From assembly GCF_017742245.1 (NCBI RefSeq), contig NZ_JAGHKO010000002.1:1-64000 (forward strand): a stretch of DNA of 64,000 bases. The letters are read 5' to 3'. The notes under the pieces were generated by a model that saw nothing but the letters and a program-made list of their open reading frames with translations, was not told the DNA's origin and did no database searches. The number at the start of each line of letters is the position of its first letter. Position 1 is the first letter of the stretch. The translations under genes were made by a program, and so were the position numbers. Of the stretch, positions 16,281-24,877 are shown piece by piece. This stretch comes from Niastella soli. Lineage in GTDB: Bacteria; Bacteroidota; Bacteroidia; Chitinophagales; Chitinophagaceae.

Positions 16281-17774
16281 GTGAAATCTGGTAAATTATT
16301 ACTTATCAGCCTGTTCTTTTTTGGCAGGCTGTCTGCACAATGCCCCTCGGCCCCAGGTGATGAAATGACCTATGGCTCCAACGACACCTGGATAGGATAC
16401 GTCTATGACAATGACGATTTCACTAATTATATGGGTTATATTAACGAAGGGACGCCTGGTCAGATGAACTTCGACCAAAGCTTCGGCAACGTTGACGAAA
16501 CAACTTACCCTACCGTTGGCTGTAGCATCCAAACAAACTCTTTTGCGATCCGGTATAAACTGTATAAAGTCTTTGCTGATGATGACTATACTTTCACCGT
16601 AGGTGGTGATGATGGCTATCGCCTGAGCTTAGACGGAGGGTCCACCTGGGTCCTTGGCGACTGGGGCGGCCATGCTTACACGTCCAGTAGTGTAAGCGTT
16701 CATTTAAACGGCCCGGTAAGCCTGGTATTAGAATACTTTGACGCTGGTGGCGGTCAACGCATCTCCTTTCAGGCTTGTAATGGCATATTCGACGAATCCG
16801 TATATGGTACCGGTGATGTCTGGCGAGGATATGTATATGAAAATATGGATTTCACTGCCTTGAAAGGCATCGTATTTGAAGGAAGAGCCGGCAATCCGTT
16901 CTTCGATCGAAACTTTGGAGGCGATGATGTAACCTACAACACCAGCAACTGTCCTATACAAACACAAACTTTCAGCGTCCGTTACCGGCTGCGAAAAACT
17001 ATTCCTTACAGCAATTGCAACTTCCTGGTGGGCGGTGACGATGGTTACCGCTTTAGTTTGGATGGCGGCAATACCTGGGTGATCAATAATTGGAATGACC
17101 ACGCATATATGACAGGTAGTTATTCCGCTACGTTGAATGGTTCCTACAATATGGTGCTGGAATATTATGAAAATAACGGCGGCAATCGGGTAAGTTTTGA
17201 TATGAACTTTGTTGCGTTGCCGGTTAAATTGGTTCAATTCAGTGGTAAAGTGCAGGATGACCAAACGCTGTTAAACTGGGCCACTTCCCTAACCAGCAAT
17301 ACCGATCATTTTATTGTAGAAAGAAGCAATGATGGCCGCCAGTTCTTTAATGTGGGTCAGGTAAAAGCTGCTGTGGGAATAACCAATGCCACCGGCATCC
17401 GGTTCTCCTTCACTGACCCGGCCTCATTTTCCGGCACCAGGTACTACCGGTTGCGAATGGTTGATCAGGATGGCGTGAATACCTACTCCGAGATCATTAC
17501 TATTAAGAATAATACTACCGGTGAGGCAAGAATATTCCCTACCCTTATTCAGCCTAACACCTCGTTGTGGTTGCAAACCGGCAAACAACTTGAAAATGTG
17601 TCCATCACCATTACGGATATTATGGGCCGCGCTGTTATGCAACAACATATGCCCGTATTGCCAGGCAATCAAACTACCAGTTTTACCTTGCCAGGCATGG
17701 TGAAAGGTACTTATGTGGTTCAGGTGAAAGATGTTACCGGAGTACAGCTAAATCAAAAGATAGTTGTTCAATAG
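16281..17774 (+). CDS. Secreted protein with duplicated PA14-like domain and T9SS sorting signal
   Basis: The 497-residue product starts at GTG 16281 with a signal peptide (residues 1-19). Two similar blocks of about 140 residues follow (about 30-165 and 170-312). Each opens with a TWIGYVYDNDDF or VWRGYVYENMDF segment and holds the nearly identical motif VGGDDGYRLSLDGG (second copy VGGDDGYRFSLDGG). Such DDGYRLxxDG motifs are typical of PA14-like carbohydrate-binding folds. A linker domain (ALPVKLVQFSGK...) common in T9SS proteins is followed by a C-terminal type A sorting domain (about 415-497). It is therefore probably exported to the cell surface by type IX secretion to bind a glycan. Confidence 0.75.
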   Translation: MKSGKLLLISLFFFGRLSAQCPSAPGDEMTYGSNDTWIGYVYDNDDFTNYMGYINEGTPGQMNFDQSFGNVDETTYPTVGCSIQTNSFAIRYKLYKVFADDDYTFTVGGDDGYRLSLDGGSTWVLGDWGGHAYTSSSVSVHLNGPVSLVLEYFDAGGGQRISFQACNGIFDESVYGTGDVWRGYVYENMDFTALKGIVFEGRAGNPFFDRNFGGDDVTYNTSNCPIQTQTFSVRYRLRKTIPYSNCNFLVGGDDGYRFSLDGGNTWVINNWNDHAYMTGSYSATLNGSYNMVLEYYENNGGNRVSFDMNFVALPVKLVQFSGKVQDDQTLLNWATSLTSNTDHFIVERSNDGRQFFNVGQVKAAVGITNATGIRFSFTDPASFSGTRYYRLRMVDQDGVNTYSEIITIKNNTTGEARIFPTLIQPNTSLWLQTGKQLENVSITITDIMGRAVMQQHMPVLPGNQTTSFTLPGMVKGTYVVQVKDVTGVQLNQKIVVQ

Positions 17775-17778
17775 CTCA

Positions 17779-17807
17779 CAGTTGAAAGCTTAAAGTCGAA
17801 AGCCTAA
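17779..17807 (+). repeat. Heptad array (AAGCYTA type) merging into a terminator
   Basis: CAGTTGA, AAGCTTA, AAGTCGA and AAGCCTA follow the stop codon of the PA14-like gene by 4 bp. The last unit forms the left arm of the terminator at 17799. Confidence 0.6.
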
Positions 17808-17845
17808 AACAAATACAATTTGTATTTGCTTTAGGCTTTATCTTT
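17799..17845 (+). terminator. Intrinsic terminator
   Basis: The outer stem AAAGCCTAAA/TTTAGGCTTT encloses an inner stem CAAATAC/GTATTTG, followed by a T-rich tail. It ends the PA14-like gene. Confidence 0.75.
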
Positions 17846-17903
17846 TAAAATGTTTTCCGCGAGTGCGTTCGCCGCCAGAAGGTGCTTTACTTGCTCAGCT
17901 TCC

Positions 17904-19091
17904 TTAAAAGTAGCTTAACCACCACTGGCTATGAGTAGCTTTGTATTTACTGTACCAACGGCATAAGGGATATAATGCCAGCACAATGGCTGCCCAAATG
18001 AGATATACTACCCAAAGACTATAACCAAACTGTATAGGCCTGAACAGGAATGGTGTTGGGCCCACAATATCTTTGGCGCCATACCCTGAAACAAAAAAGG
18101 CAATGGTACTCAGGATATGTATCAGGTAAAAATGCAGAACGTAGTAAAAGAATGGTACCCGCCCATACACTTTGGCAAAATCAATAAAGCGGTTCTGCAC
18201 ATTCTCGAGCAACGCCAATACAATGAGGGCAGGCCCCAGTGTGATACAGGTGTACATTAAGGAAGGCGGATATTTGTGCACATTCATGAACGACAGCAGG
18301 GAACTCACGCCATCTTTTTGAGGCGACCAGGGCAATGGGTTCCCATACCCATTCATTAACCGCAATGTCACAAACAGCACAATTAATCCCAACCCTATTG
18401 CCACCAGCGTTCTTTGCCTTTTAAATGTATCAACAGTAGGTGCAAATAATTTACCGGCACAATAACCCATGAACATGATCCCCATCCAGGGCACAAATGC
18501 ATAGGCAATTGCCAATGAATGGTTAGGGGCAAAAGTATATATATCAAACCGCCCATCGTGCAGCAGGTCCCACAGAAAAGGCACATTATGATTACGGGCA
18601 GCTTCGGGATAATCAAGGATATTATGGCCAAATACAATTAAAGCGCCAAGCGCAAAAATAACTCCATAGGGTAAACGCACTGCCAGTCCCAGGAACACCA
18701 TACTAATACCAATGGCCCAAATTACCTGGAGCATAATGACATTGTACAACGGGTTAAAAGTTAAAGCCAATGTTATTACAAGGGCTTCTATCAATATCAG
18801 CCACAAACCCCGTTTTAATAGAAACCCGCTTAGATCGGTCTTTGTTTTTCTGAGGCCCACCAGGTAAGCTGAAGTACCAGCCAGGAACACAAAAGTAGGT
18901 GCACAGAAATGCGTGATCCAACGGGTGAAATATAAGATGGGGGTAGTGGTGGTGGGATCAAGTGGGTCATGCTGAAAAGCATCAACATGAAAAAAGTCAC
19001 GCACATGGTCGAGCGCCATAATGATCATCACTATGCCGCGTAGTACGTCAATTGACTGTACCCGCTTTTTTACTGCAGTTAGTTGGTCCAT
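17904..19091 (-). CDS. DUF1624 / heparan-alpha-glucosaminide N-acetyltransferase-like membrane protein
   Basis: This 395-residue polytopic protein has about ten predicted helices. The N-terminus RVQSIDVLRGIVMIIMALDHVRDFF is the hallmark of the acyltransferase-3-like DUF1624 group, in which the RG and DH residues are conserved. Members are thought to move acyl groups across the inner membrane onto sugars. The substrate is unknown and no polysaccharide cluster is next to it. It stands alone and is separated from the gluconokinase gene by a terminator at 19232. Confidence 0.8.
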   Translation of the reverse strand: MDQLTAVKKRVQSIDVLRGIVMIIMALDHVRDFFHVDAFQHDPLDPTTTTPILYFTRWITHFCAPTFVFLAGTSAYLVGLRKTKTDLSGFLLKRGLWLILIEALVITLALTFNPLYNVIMLQVIWAIGISMVFLGLAVRLPYGVIFALGALIVFGHNILDYPEAARNHNVPFLWDLLHDGRFDIYTFAPNHSLAIAYAFVPWMGIMFMGYCAGKLFAPTVDTFKRQRTLVAIGLGLIVLFVTLRLMNGYGNPLPWSPQKDGVSSLLSFMNVHKYPPSLMYTCITLGPALIVLALLENVQNRFIDFAKVYGRVPFFYYVLHFYLIHILSTIAFFVSGYGAKDIVGPTPFLFRPIQFGYSLWVVYLIWAAIVLALYPLCRWYSKYKATHSQWWLSYF

Positions 19092-19231
19092 ACTGGTTTT
19101 TTAAGGGATTTCCTTCAATTTACAAAGATTCCCCCTAAAAGTCCGCGTTTTGGGTTTAACGGCTGAAAACCGCTGTAAGCCTCATCCGCCAGCCAGTGGA
19201 TCAGGTCTGTATGGCTACTTCATCGCGGAAC

Positions 19232-19261
19232 AAAAAAAAGCCCTCCCGATGTATCGGGAGG
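19232..19261 (-). terminator. Intrinsic terminator of the gluconokinase gene
   Basis: On the minus strand CCTCCCGAT/ATCGGGAGG is followed by GCTTTTTTTTG. It is the same core hairpin as at 1545. Confidence 0.8.
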
Positions 19262-19396
19262 ACTCACTCACCCCGATTCATCGGGATGCCTTGTTTTAAA
19301 CTTAACCACAGCGATTGAAAGGCAGAGTTGTGCAACCTTCCATTATTAGTAATTCAAAAAATAATGCCAGTTGTGCGGAATAGATTAAATAAAATG

Positions 19397-20902
19397 TTAA
19401 AGGGCACCCAGGCGTATATCATTCAGCGTTTGAAAATCATCTTTTAACTTATTATAAAGACCTGCATATACTTTATAATATTGTTGATAGCGAGCATGCA
19501 ACACCTCATTGGGGTTGTATTGTTGCTGAATGTGGAAAATTCGGGTCATTTCAGAGCCCTGCATAAGTCCCAGTGCCTGAAAACCCAGTATGGCGGCCCC
19601 TACAGAGGAAGCATCATCACTGTTAATGAGATTGATCTCCTTCCCAAAAAGATCAGTTAACCACTGTAACCATAATGGAGAATTTATAAAGCCACCACTG
19701 GCATAAATATGTTGAATGGCGCCCACCGTTTCCTGTACCGATACCGCTACCTGGTACAACGCATAATTAATCCCTTCTATAATAGCACGCATAAAATGCG
19801 CTTGGGTATGTCCGCTATGTACCCCAATAAAAACGCCTTTGGCATTGGCATCCCACACAGGGGCCCTTTCCCCCAGGATATAGGGCAGAAAAAGCAGGCC
19901 ATCGGCTCCGGCCGGCACCTGGTCGGCCTGTTGTACAAACCAGGTTAAATCACCCGCGCTGGAGAAGGGCTTTTTCAAAAAATGTTCGGTGTACCATTTC
20001 AATAACACCACGCCATTGTTGATGGCCCCGCCTGATACATACAGCTCATTGGTAAGTATATAATTGAAAATGCGTTCCTGTTTATCATATGCCGGTTGAC
20101 TGGCCATCATGCGCACGGCACCACTGGTGCCAATGGTAACAGACAGATCACCGGGCTGGGTGGCATTGCTGCCCAGGTTGGCCAAACACCCATCACTGGC
20201 GCCAATGATAAAAGGTGTGCTGGCATCAATACCTAATTGTTTGGCGTATTTTGCCGCCAACCCTTTTATAGTATAAGTAGCCGGTACAGGCTGCGATAAC
20301 CTGTCGCCGGTAATCCCAGCTGCCTGTAGTGCGGGGGCATACCAATCCTTTTTATAAATATCAAACAGACCGGTGGCAGATGCAATGGAATGATCGACCA
20401 AATACTGATTGAAGAAGCGGTAAAAAACAAACTCCTTTATGGAAATGAATTTATGCGTAATGGCAAAGATGTGGGACTGGTGATCGCGCAGCCACATGAT
20501 CTTGCAAAGCGGCGACATGGGATGTACGGGTGTTCCGGTATGCCGATAGATGTCTTTATCGGCCGGGGATTGTTTTAATGCTTCGGCATATTCAGCGCTG
20601 CGGGCATCGGCCCAGGTGATAACATTGGTAAGCGGTTCGCCATTGACGTCAACAGCAATTAAGCTGTGCATGGCGGCGCTGAAACTGATGCCGGCAATTT
20701 TGCCTGGCGCCCCTTTTACTACCTGCTCAATACAGGTAGTAACGGCATTGAACAGCACTTCGGGGTCCAGCTCATGATAGCCGGGGGCTCCCACCAGTGG
20801 GTTATACGATACATACGCATTACCGGTAACATTTCCTTCGCTGGTAAAAGCTATGGCCTTGGTGCCTGAGGTCCCTATATCAACGCCTATAATAACATGC
20901 AT
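19397..20902 (-). CDS. gntK: FGGY-family carbohydrate kinase, probable gluconokinase
   Basis: The 501-residue enzyme carries the FGGY kinase nucleotide-binding signature VIGVDIGTSGTKAIAF at the N-terminus. HTGTPVHPMSPLCKIMWL is typical of GntK-type gluconokinases. A second ATPase segment VTIGTSGAVR and the C-terminal ASGGFINSPLWLQWLTDLFG follow. It would phosphorylate gluconate to 6-phosphogluconate; xylulose is the main alternative substrate. The gene is alone: no permease or dehydratase is adjacent. A palindrome with a TTACCGGTAA core lies 4-27 bp upstream of the start codon and may be its operator. Confidence 0.82.
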   Translation of the reverse strand: MHVIIGVDIGTSGTKAIAFTSEGNVTGNAYVSYNPLVGAPGYHELDPEVLFNAVTTCIEQVVKGAPGKIAGISFSAAMHSLIAVDVNGEPLTNVITWADARSAEYAEALKQSPADKDIYRHTGTPVHPMSPLCKIMWLRDHQSHIFAITHKFISIKEFVFYRFFNQYLVDHSIASATGLFDIYKKDWYAPALQAAGITGDRLSQPVPATYTIKGLAAKYAKQLGIDASTPFIIGASDGCLANLGSNATQPGDLSVTIGTSGAVRMMASQPAYDKQERIFNYILTNELYVSGGAINNGVVLLKWYTEHFLKKPFSSAGDLTWFVQQADQVPAGADGLLFLPYILGERAPVWDANAKGVFIGVHSGHTQAHFMRAIIEGINYALYQVAVSVQETVGAIQHIYASGGFINSPLWLQWLTDLFGKEINLINSDDASSVGAAILGFQALGLMQGSEMTRIFHIQQQYNPNEVLHARYQQYYKVYAGLYNKLKDDFQTLNDIRLGAL

Positions 20903-20905
20903 ATG

Positions 20906-20929
20906 ACTTACCGGATTTTACCGGTAAGT
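20906..20929 (-). promoter_or_regulatory. Inverted repeat upstream of gluconokinase, possible LacI-type operator
   Basis: ACTTACCGG and CCGGTAAGT are separated by 6 bp, and the right half contains the perfect palindrome TTACCGGTAA. LacI-family gluconate repressors (GntR in E. coli) bind closely similar TTACCGGTAA-type sites. No such regulator gene is in the window. Confidence 0.4.
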
Positions 20930-20971
20930 TAAAAGATTTTTTGCACGGAGGGTATATAAAACAGCGGGCAA

Positions 20972-21010
20972 TAAAAAAGCGGGCCGTTTACCCCATGGCG
21001 AACGACCCGT
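20972..21010 (-). terminator. Intrinsic terminator of the cysteine desulfurase gene
   Basis: On the minus strand the stem ACGGG(T)CGTT / AACG(G)CCCGC is followed by TTTTTTAT. Confidence 0.65.
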
Positions 21011-21046
21011 CAATTCTTATTTGTCAGCAATCAAAAAAAGCCTTCG

Positions 21047-22186
21047 TTAGATCATCTCTTTCAGCTTCTCTACCACAAAATCGATCTCTTCTTTGGTATT
21101 GTGCTTACTGAAGGAGAACCGTACCGTTACCTGGTTGGGGTTGTTATTGATGGCCCGGATAACATGTGACCCCTGGTCGGCGCCGCTGGTACAGGCGCTG
21201 CCACCACTGGCGCAAATGTTATTCATATCCAGGTTGAATAAGATCATCTCCGACTTTTCGGTTTTGGGGAAGGATACGCTCAGTACGGTATACAGGCTGC
21301 GGCCCAGGATGTCGCCATTGAAAGTAACCCCGCGCACCACGTTCTTCACCTTCTCCATCATATATATTTTCAACCCCTTTATGTAGCTGCTATGTTCTTC
21401 ATAATGTTCAGTGGCCAGCTCCAGCGCTTTGGCAAACCCTACAATGCCATACAGATTTTCGGTTCCGGCCCGCATATTGCGCTCCTGCGAACCACCATGG
21501 ATGTATGGTTTTATCTTTACATTTTCATTTATATAAAGCATACCCACGCCTTTTGGCCCATGGAACTTATGGCCGGCGCCGGTAATAAAATGTACAGGGG
21601 TATTGCGCAGGTCGAAGGGGAAATGCCCTACTGTTTGTACCGTATCGGAATGAAATATGGCGCCATACATTTTGCACAGGTTGCCTACAGCATGCAGATC
21701 GAGCATATTGCCGATCTCATTATTGGCGTGCATAAGCGTTACCAGGCATTTCTCGGCACTATTGGCCAGCAGGCGCTCCAGGTCTTCCATATCAATATGG
21801 CCATTAGGCAACAGCTTTACTTCGCTTAAGGCAGCTTCCCCGCTATGGAACATATGTTCAACCGTATGGGAAGTGGCATGGTGCTCAATGGGTGAAGTTA
21901 TAATATGACGGCAACCCAGGTCACGAATAGCAGCGCTGATGGCTGTATTCGAGCTTTCAGTGCCACCCGATGTAAAGAATATCTCGGCTGGGTGGGCATT
22001 CAGGATCTTCGCTACCGTTTTACGGGCATTCTCAATCGCCAGGCGGCTTTCGCGTCCGTAAGAATAAATAGAAGACGGATTACCAAACTTTTCGGTAAAA
22101 TAGGGCATCATCGCCTCCAGCACCACCGGATCGAGTGATGTGGTTGCAGCATTGTCAAAATAAATACGCGCAGGCTGGTTCGACAT
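21047..22186 (-). CDS. Cysteine desulfurase (NifS/IscS family)
   Basis: The enzyme takes sulfur from cysteine using PLP and supplies iron-sulfur cluster or thio-cofactor synthesis. The 379-residue protein shows IYFDNAATTSLDP at the N-terminus. HANNEIGNMLDL binds the cofactor, and the PLP lysine is in GAGHKFHGPKGVGMLY. The persulfide cysteine lies in a flexible loop (NNICASGGSACTSGADQGSHV). The long loop with SGSACTSG-like sequence points to the IscS/NifS class rather than SufS. No iscU or iscA lies next to it, so its dedicated acceptor is not clear. Terminators bound the gene on both sides, making it monocistronic. Confidence 0.9.
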   Translation of the reverse strand: MSNQPARIYFDNAATTSLDPVVLEAMMPYFTEKFGNPSSIYSYGRESRLAIENARKTVAKILNAHPAEIFFTSGGTESSNTAISAAIRDLGCRHIITSPIEHHATSHTVEHMFHSGEAALSEVKLLPNGHIDMEDLERLLANSAEKCLVTLMHANNEIGNMLDLHAVGNLCKMYGAIFHSDTVQTVGHFPFDLRNTPVHFITGAGHKFHGPKGVGMLYINENVKIKPYIHGGSQERNMRAGTENLYGIVGFAKALELATEHYEEHSSYIKGLKIYMMEKVKNVVRGVTFNGDILGRSLYTVLSVSFPKTEKSEMILFNLDMNNICASGGSACTSGADQGSHVIRAINNNPNQVTVRFSFSKHNTKEEIDFVVEKLKEMI

Positions 22187-22210
22187 GTGGTAATATATTT
22201 AAATAAAAAA

Positions 22211-22228
22211 GCTCCGCCGGAGCGGAGC
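22211..22228 (-). terminator. Intrinsic terminator downstream of the phosphohexomutase gene
   Basis: GCTCCGC/GCGGAGC with a CGGA loop, followed on the minus strand by TTTTTTATTT. It separates the mutase gene from the cysteine desulfurase gene. Confidence 0.7.
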
Positions 22229-22399
22229 AAAATTGAATAAAATATTTTTGAATAAGACTGATTTACACCCACCCTACCAAAAACACATATTAAACAATTA
22301 TTGTTTAATATTTCGCCAGTTTCGCCTGATATTATTTAAATAACAAGGCTGTTTTTTGAATTATTTATATCGCTTATTAAACCCCTGATCTACTCGACT

Positions 22400-23779
22400 T
22401 TACATAAATTCCTTGATGTCATGCATTAATCGGAGGGCGATGTTATTGGCAGTAGTCTCAAAACTGCTTTCGGCATAAATTCGAATAATAGGTTCTGTAT
22501 TCGACGTACGGAGGTGGACCCAATCGCTATCGAATTCAATTTTCAGCCCGTCTTCCGTATTTATGGGTTGGTTCTTATATTTTACTTTGATCTTTTCGAA
22601 GATCTCTTTTACATCGATACTGGTCTGCAGCTCAATTTTATTCTTCGAAATAAAATAATCAGGATAGCGCGCTCTGAAGGAGCGGATGCCATTTTTATGG
22701 GTGGCCAGCGAGCTCAGGAACAAACCGATACCAATGAGCGCATCGCGACCATAATGCAGGTCGGGCACTATGATACCGCCATTGCCTTCCCCACCTATCA
22801 CCGCATTCATTTCCTTCATTTTATTCACCACATTCACCTCACCAACAGCAGAAGGGTAATATTCACCACCATGTTTAATGGTGATCTCTTTCAACGCTTT
22901 GGTGCTGCTCATGTTGCTTACCGAATTGCCCACCTTTTTACTGAGCACATAATCAGCTACAGCCACCAGGGTGTATTCCTCGCCAAACATGCTGCCATCT
23001 TCACAAACAAAACAAAGACGGTCAACATCAGGATCAACTGCAATACCCAGGTCGGCTTTATGTTTACGTACCGCAGCACTTAATGCTGTTAAATTTTCAG
23101 GTAATGGCTCGGGATTATGTGCAAACTTACCGGTGATCTCTTCATTCAACACAATCACTTCCTCAATACCCAATGCTGTTAACAATGGGGGAATAGCCAG
23201 CGCGCCGGTTGAATTCACCACATCCACTACCACTTTATAATTTTTCAGGCGAATGCCTTCTACATCAACCAGTGGATAATTTACAATGGTATCAATGTGC
23301 TTTTGCAGATAAGTGTTATTCTCTGAATAAGAACCCAGCTTATCAACAGCAACGAAATTGAAATCTTCTTTTTCTGCTTTCTCCAACACCAATGCCCCAT
23401 CAGCTGCACTGATGAATTCACCATGTTCATTCAAAAGCTTTAATGCATTCCACTCCTTGGGATTATGACTGGCAGTAATAATTATACCACCGGCTGCTTT
23501 TTCCCATACTACCGCCATTTCAACAGTAGGTGTAGTGGAAAGCCCGATATCTACGATATCTATGCCCAGTCCCGTTAGTGTACTCACTACGAGTTGCTGT
23601 ACCATAGCGCCGCTGATACGACCGTCGCGGCCGATAACAATCTTATTGCCTGAACCTTTTTCAAGCACCCAACTACCAAAGGCGGCGGAAAACTTTACCA
23701 CATCAAGGGGAGTGAGATTTTCTCCGGTTTTACCTCCGATCGTTCCACGAATGCCCGATATACTTTTTATCAATGCCAC
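22400..23779 (-). CDS. glmM: Phosphoglucosamine mutase (GlmM-type phosphohexomutase)
   Basis: GlmM interconverts glucosamine 6-phosphate and glucosamine 1-phosphate on the path to UDP-GlcNAc. The 459-residue protein has the active-site serine in TASHNPKEWNALK, the metal-binding loop DPDVDRLCFV, the sugar-binding loop GGEGNGG and the phosphate-binding C-terminal segment RTSNTEPIIRIYAE. Homologues in Bacteroidota are annotated either GlmM or phosphomannomutase/phosphoglucomutase. The N-terminus SGIRGTIGG and the EGNGG loop favour GlmM, but substrate choice is inferred. Confidence 0.85.
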   Translation of the reverse strand: MALIKSISGIRGTIGGKTGENLTPLDVVKFSAAFGSWVLEKGSGNKIVIGRDGRISGAMVQQLVVSTLTGLGIDIVDIGLSTTPTVEMAVVWEKAAGGIIITASHNPKEWNALKLLNEHGEFISAADGALVLEKAEKEDFNFVAVDKLGSYSENNTYLQKHIDTIVNYPLVDVEGIRLKNYKVVVDVVNSTGALAIPPLLTALGIEEVIVLNEEITGKFAHNPEPLPENLTALSAAVRKHKADLGIAVDPDVDRLCFVCEDGSMFGEEYTLVAVADYVLSKKVGNSVSNMSSTKALKEITIKHGGEYYPSAVGEVNVVNKMKEMNAVIGGEGNGGIIVPDLHYGRDALIGIGLFLSSLATHKNGIRSFRARYPDYFISKNKIELQTSIDVKEIFEKIKVKYKNQPINTEDGLKIEFDSDWVHLRTSNTEPIIRIYAESSFETTANNIALRLMHDIKEFM

Positions 23780-23806
23780 AATAAACAGGGTTTAACGTAA
23801 TAATTA

Positions 23807-23814
23807 CAAAAATA
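23807..23814 (-). promoter_or_regulatory. -7 promoter element of the phosphohexomutase gene
   Basis: TATTTTTG on the minus strand lies 27 nt before the start at 23779. No good -33 element is seen. Confidence 0.45.
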
Positions 23815-24047
23815 AGTGATTGGCTGTTAGCAGGGACTACCAGATTAGGGAATTTTACAGGATTGTGAATCAGAAAAGTGAAGATAAGCGAAAATTAAAG
23901 ACATTTTAAATATGAAGGACAACATGTGGAAAACAATGAATAAAAAACACCGTCTCAATTAATTATGGGTTAAATTTTACATGTAATTAACGTAGCCGCT
24001 ATTCCAACTCCATGCTACATGCTTCGTAAATTTTTGATTTACTCCCC

Positions 24048-24055
24048 TACTTTTG
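24048..24055 (+). promoter_or_regulatory. -7 promoter element of the methyltransferase gene
   Basis: TACTTTTG fits TAnnTTTG and ends 18 nt before the ATG at 24074. It overlaps the longer TTG start at 24053, which is therefore unlikely. Confidence 0.5.
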
Positions 24056-24073
24056 CTTAAATATTCTGCCTTC

Positions 24074-24820
24074 ATGTTCAACAGCAGCACCTGGTTTAGG
24101 GAGTGGTTCAATTCCCCCTACTACCACAAATTATATTTTGAACACGACGAAAAAGAAGCATTCGCTTTTATTTCCAGATTGCTTAATACATTGGGCCCAC
24201 CCGAAAACGCAAAGCTGCTCGATGTTGCCTGCGGACGTGGCCGTCATTCAAAATTATTAGCTGCAAAAGGTTTTGATGTAACCGGAATAGACTTGGCACC
24301 AGCCAGCATTGCCATTGCCCAGGCTCAGGAAAACGGGCACCTCCATTTTTATGAGCACGATATGCGGTTACCCTTCTGGATAAATTATTTCGACTACGCC
24401 TTTAATTTCTTCACCAGCTTTGGTTATTTCAGAACGGAACGCGAACACTATAACGCCATCAGGACCATCTCCAACGCCTTAAAACCAAAAGGCATTGTGG
24501 TGATCGATTATCTGAATGTGCATTATGCCGAAGACCACCTGGTACACAAACATGAAAAGGTGATCGATGATGTTAGGTATTATCTAACCAAATGGTACGA
24601 TGAAACGCACTTTTACAAAAAGATAGAAATAGAAGATGAAAGGTTGGAAGCGCCGCTTGAGTACACCGAAAGAGTGGCTAAATTCTCCCTCGGCGATTTT
24701 AATGACATGTTCGCTTTTTATGGTCTTCAACTAAAAGAAGTGTATGGCGATTACCTGCTTAACCCCTACGACATTAAAAACTCGCCTCGCATGATCATGT
24801 TTGCGCAGAAGACCAATTAG
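24074..24820 (+). CDS. Class I SAM-dependent methyltransferase
   Basis: This 248-residue protein has the Rossmann methyltransferase motif I LLDVACGRGRHSKLLAAKGFDVTGID, followed by a conserved DMRLPFWINYFDYAFNFFTSFGYF segment (motifs III/IV). The fold is complete, but the substrate is not evident. Closely similar proteins in Bacteroidota are annotated only as class I methyltransferases. The ATG at 24074 is chosen because the -7 element overlaps the TTG at 24053. It converges on the sulfatase gene with a shared terminator. Confidence 0.8.
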   Translation: MFNSSTWFREWFNSPYYHKLYFEHDEKEAFAFISRLLNTLGPPENAKLLDVACGRGRHSKLLAAKGFDVTGIDLAPASIAIAQAQENGHLHFYEHDMRLPFWINYFDYAFNFFTSFGYFRTEREHYNAIRTISNALKPKGIVVIDYLNVHYAEDHLVHKHEKVIDDVRYYLTKWYDETHFYKKIEIEDERLEAPLEYTERVAKFSLGDFNDMFAFYGLQLKEVYGDYLLNPYDIKNSPRMIMFAQKTN

Positions 24821-24832
24821 CAAAATAAAAAC

Positions 24833-24857
24833 AGGGGCTACCTAATGGCAAGCCCCT
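24833..24857. terminator. Bidirectional terminator
   Basis: AGGGGCT/AGCCCCT enclose an 11-nt loop, with T-rich tracts on both strands, between convergent genes. Confidence 0.7.
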
Positions 24858-24877
24858 GACCATTTTTTATATCTAAA

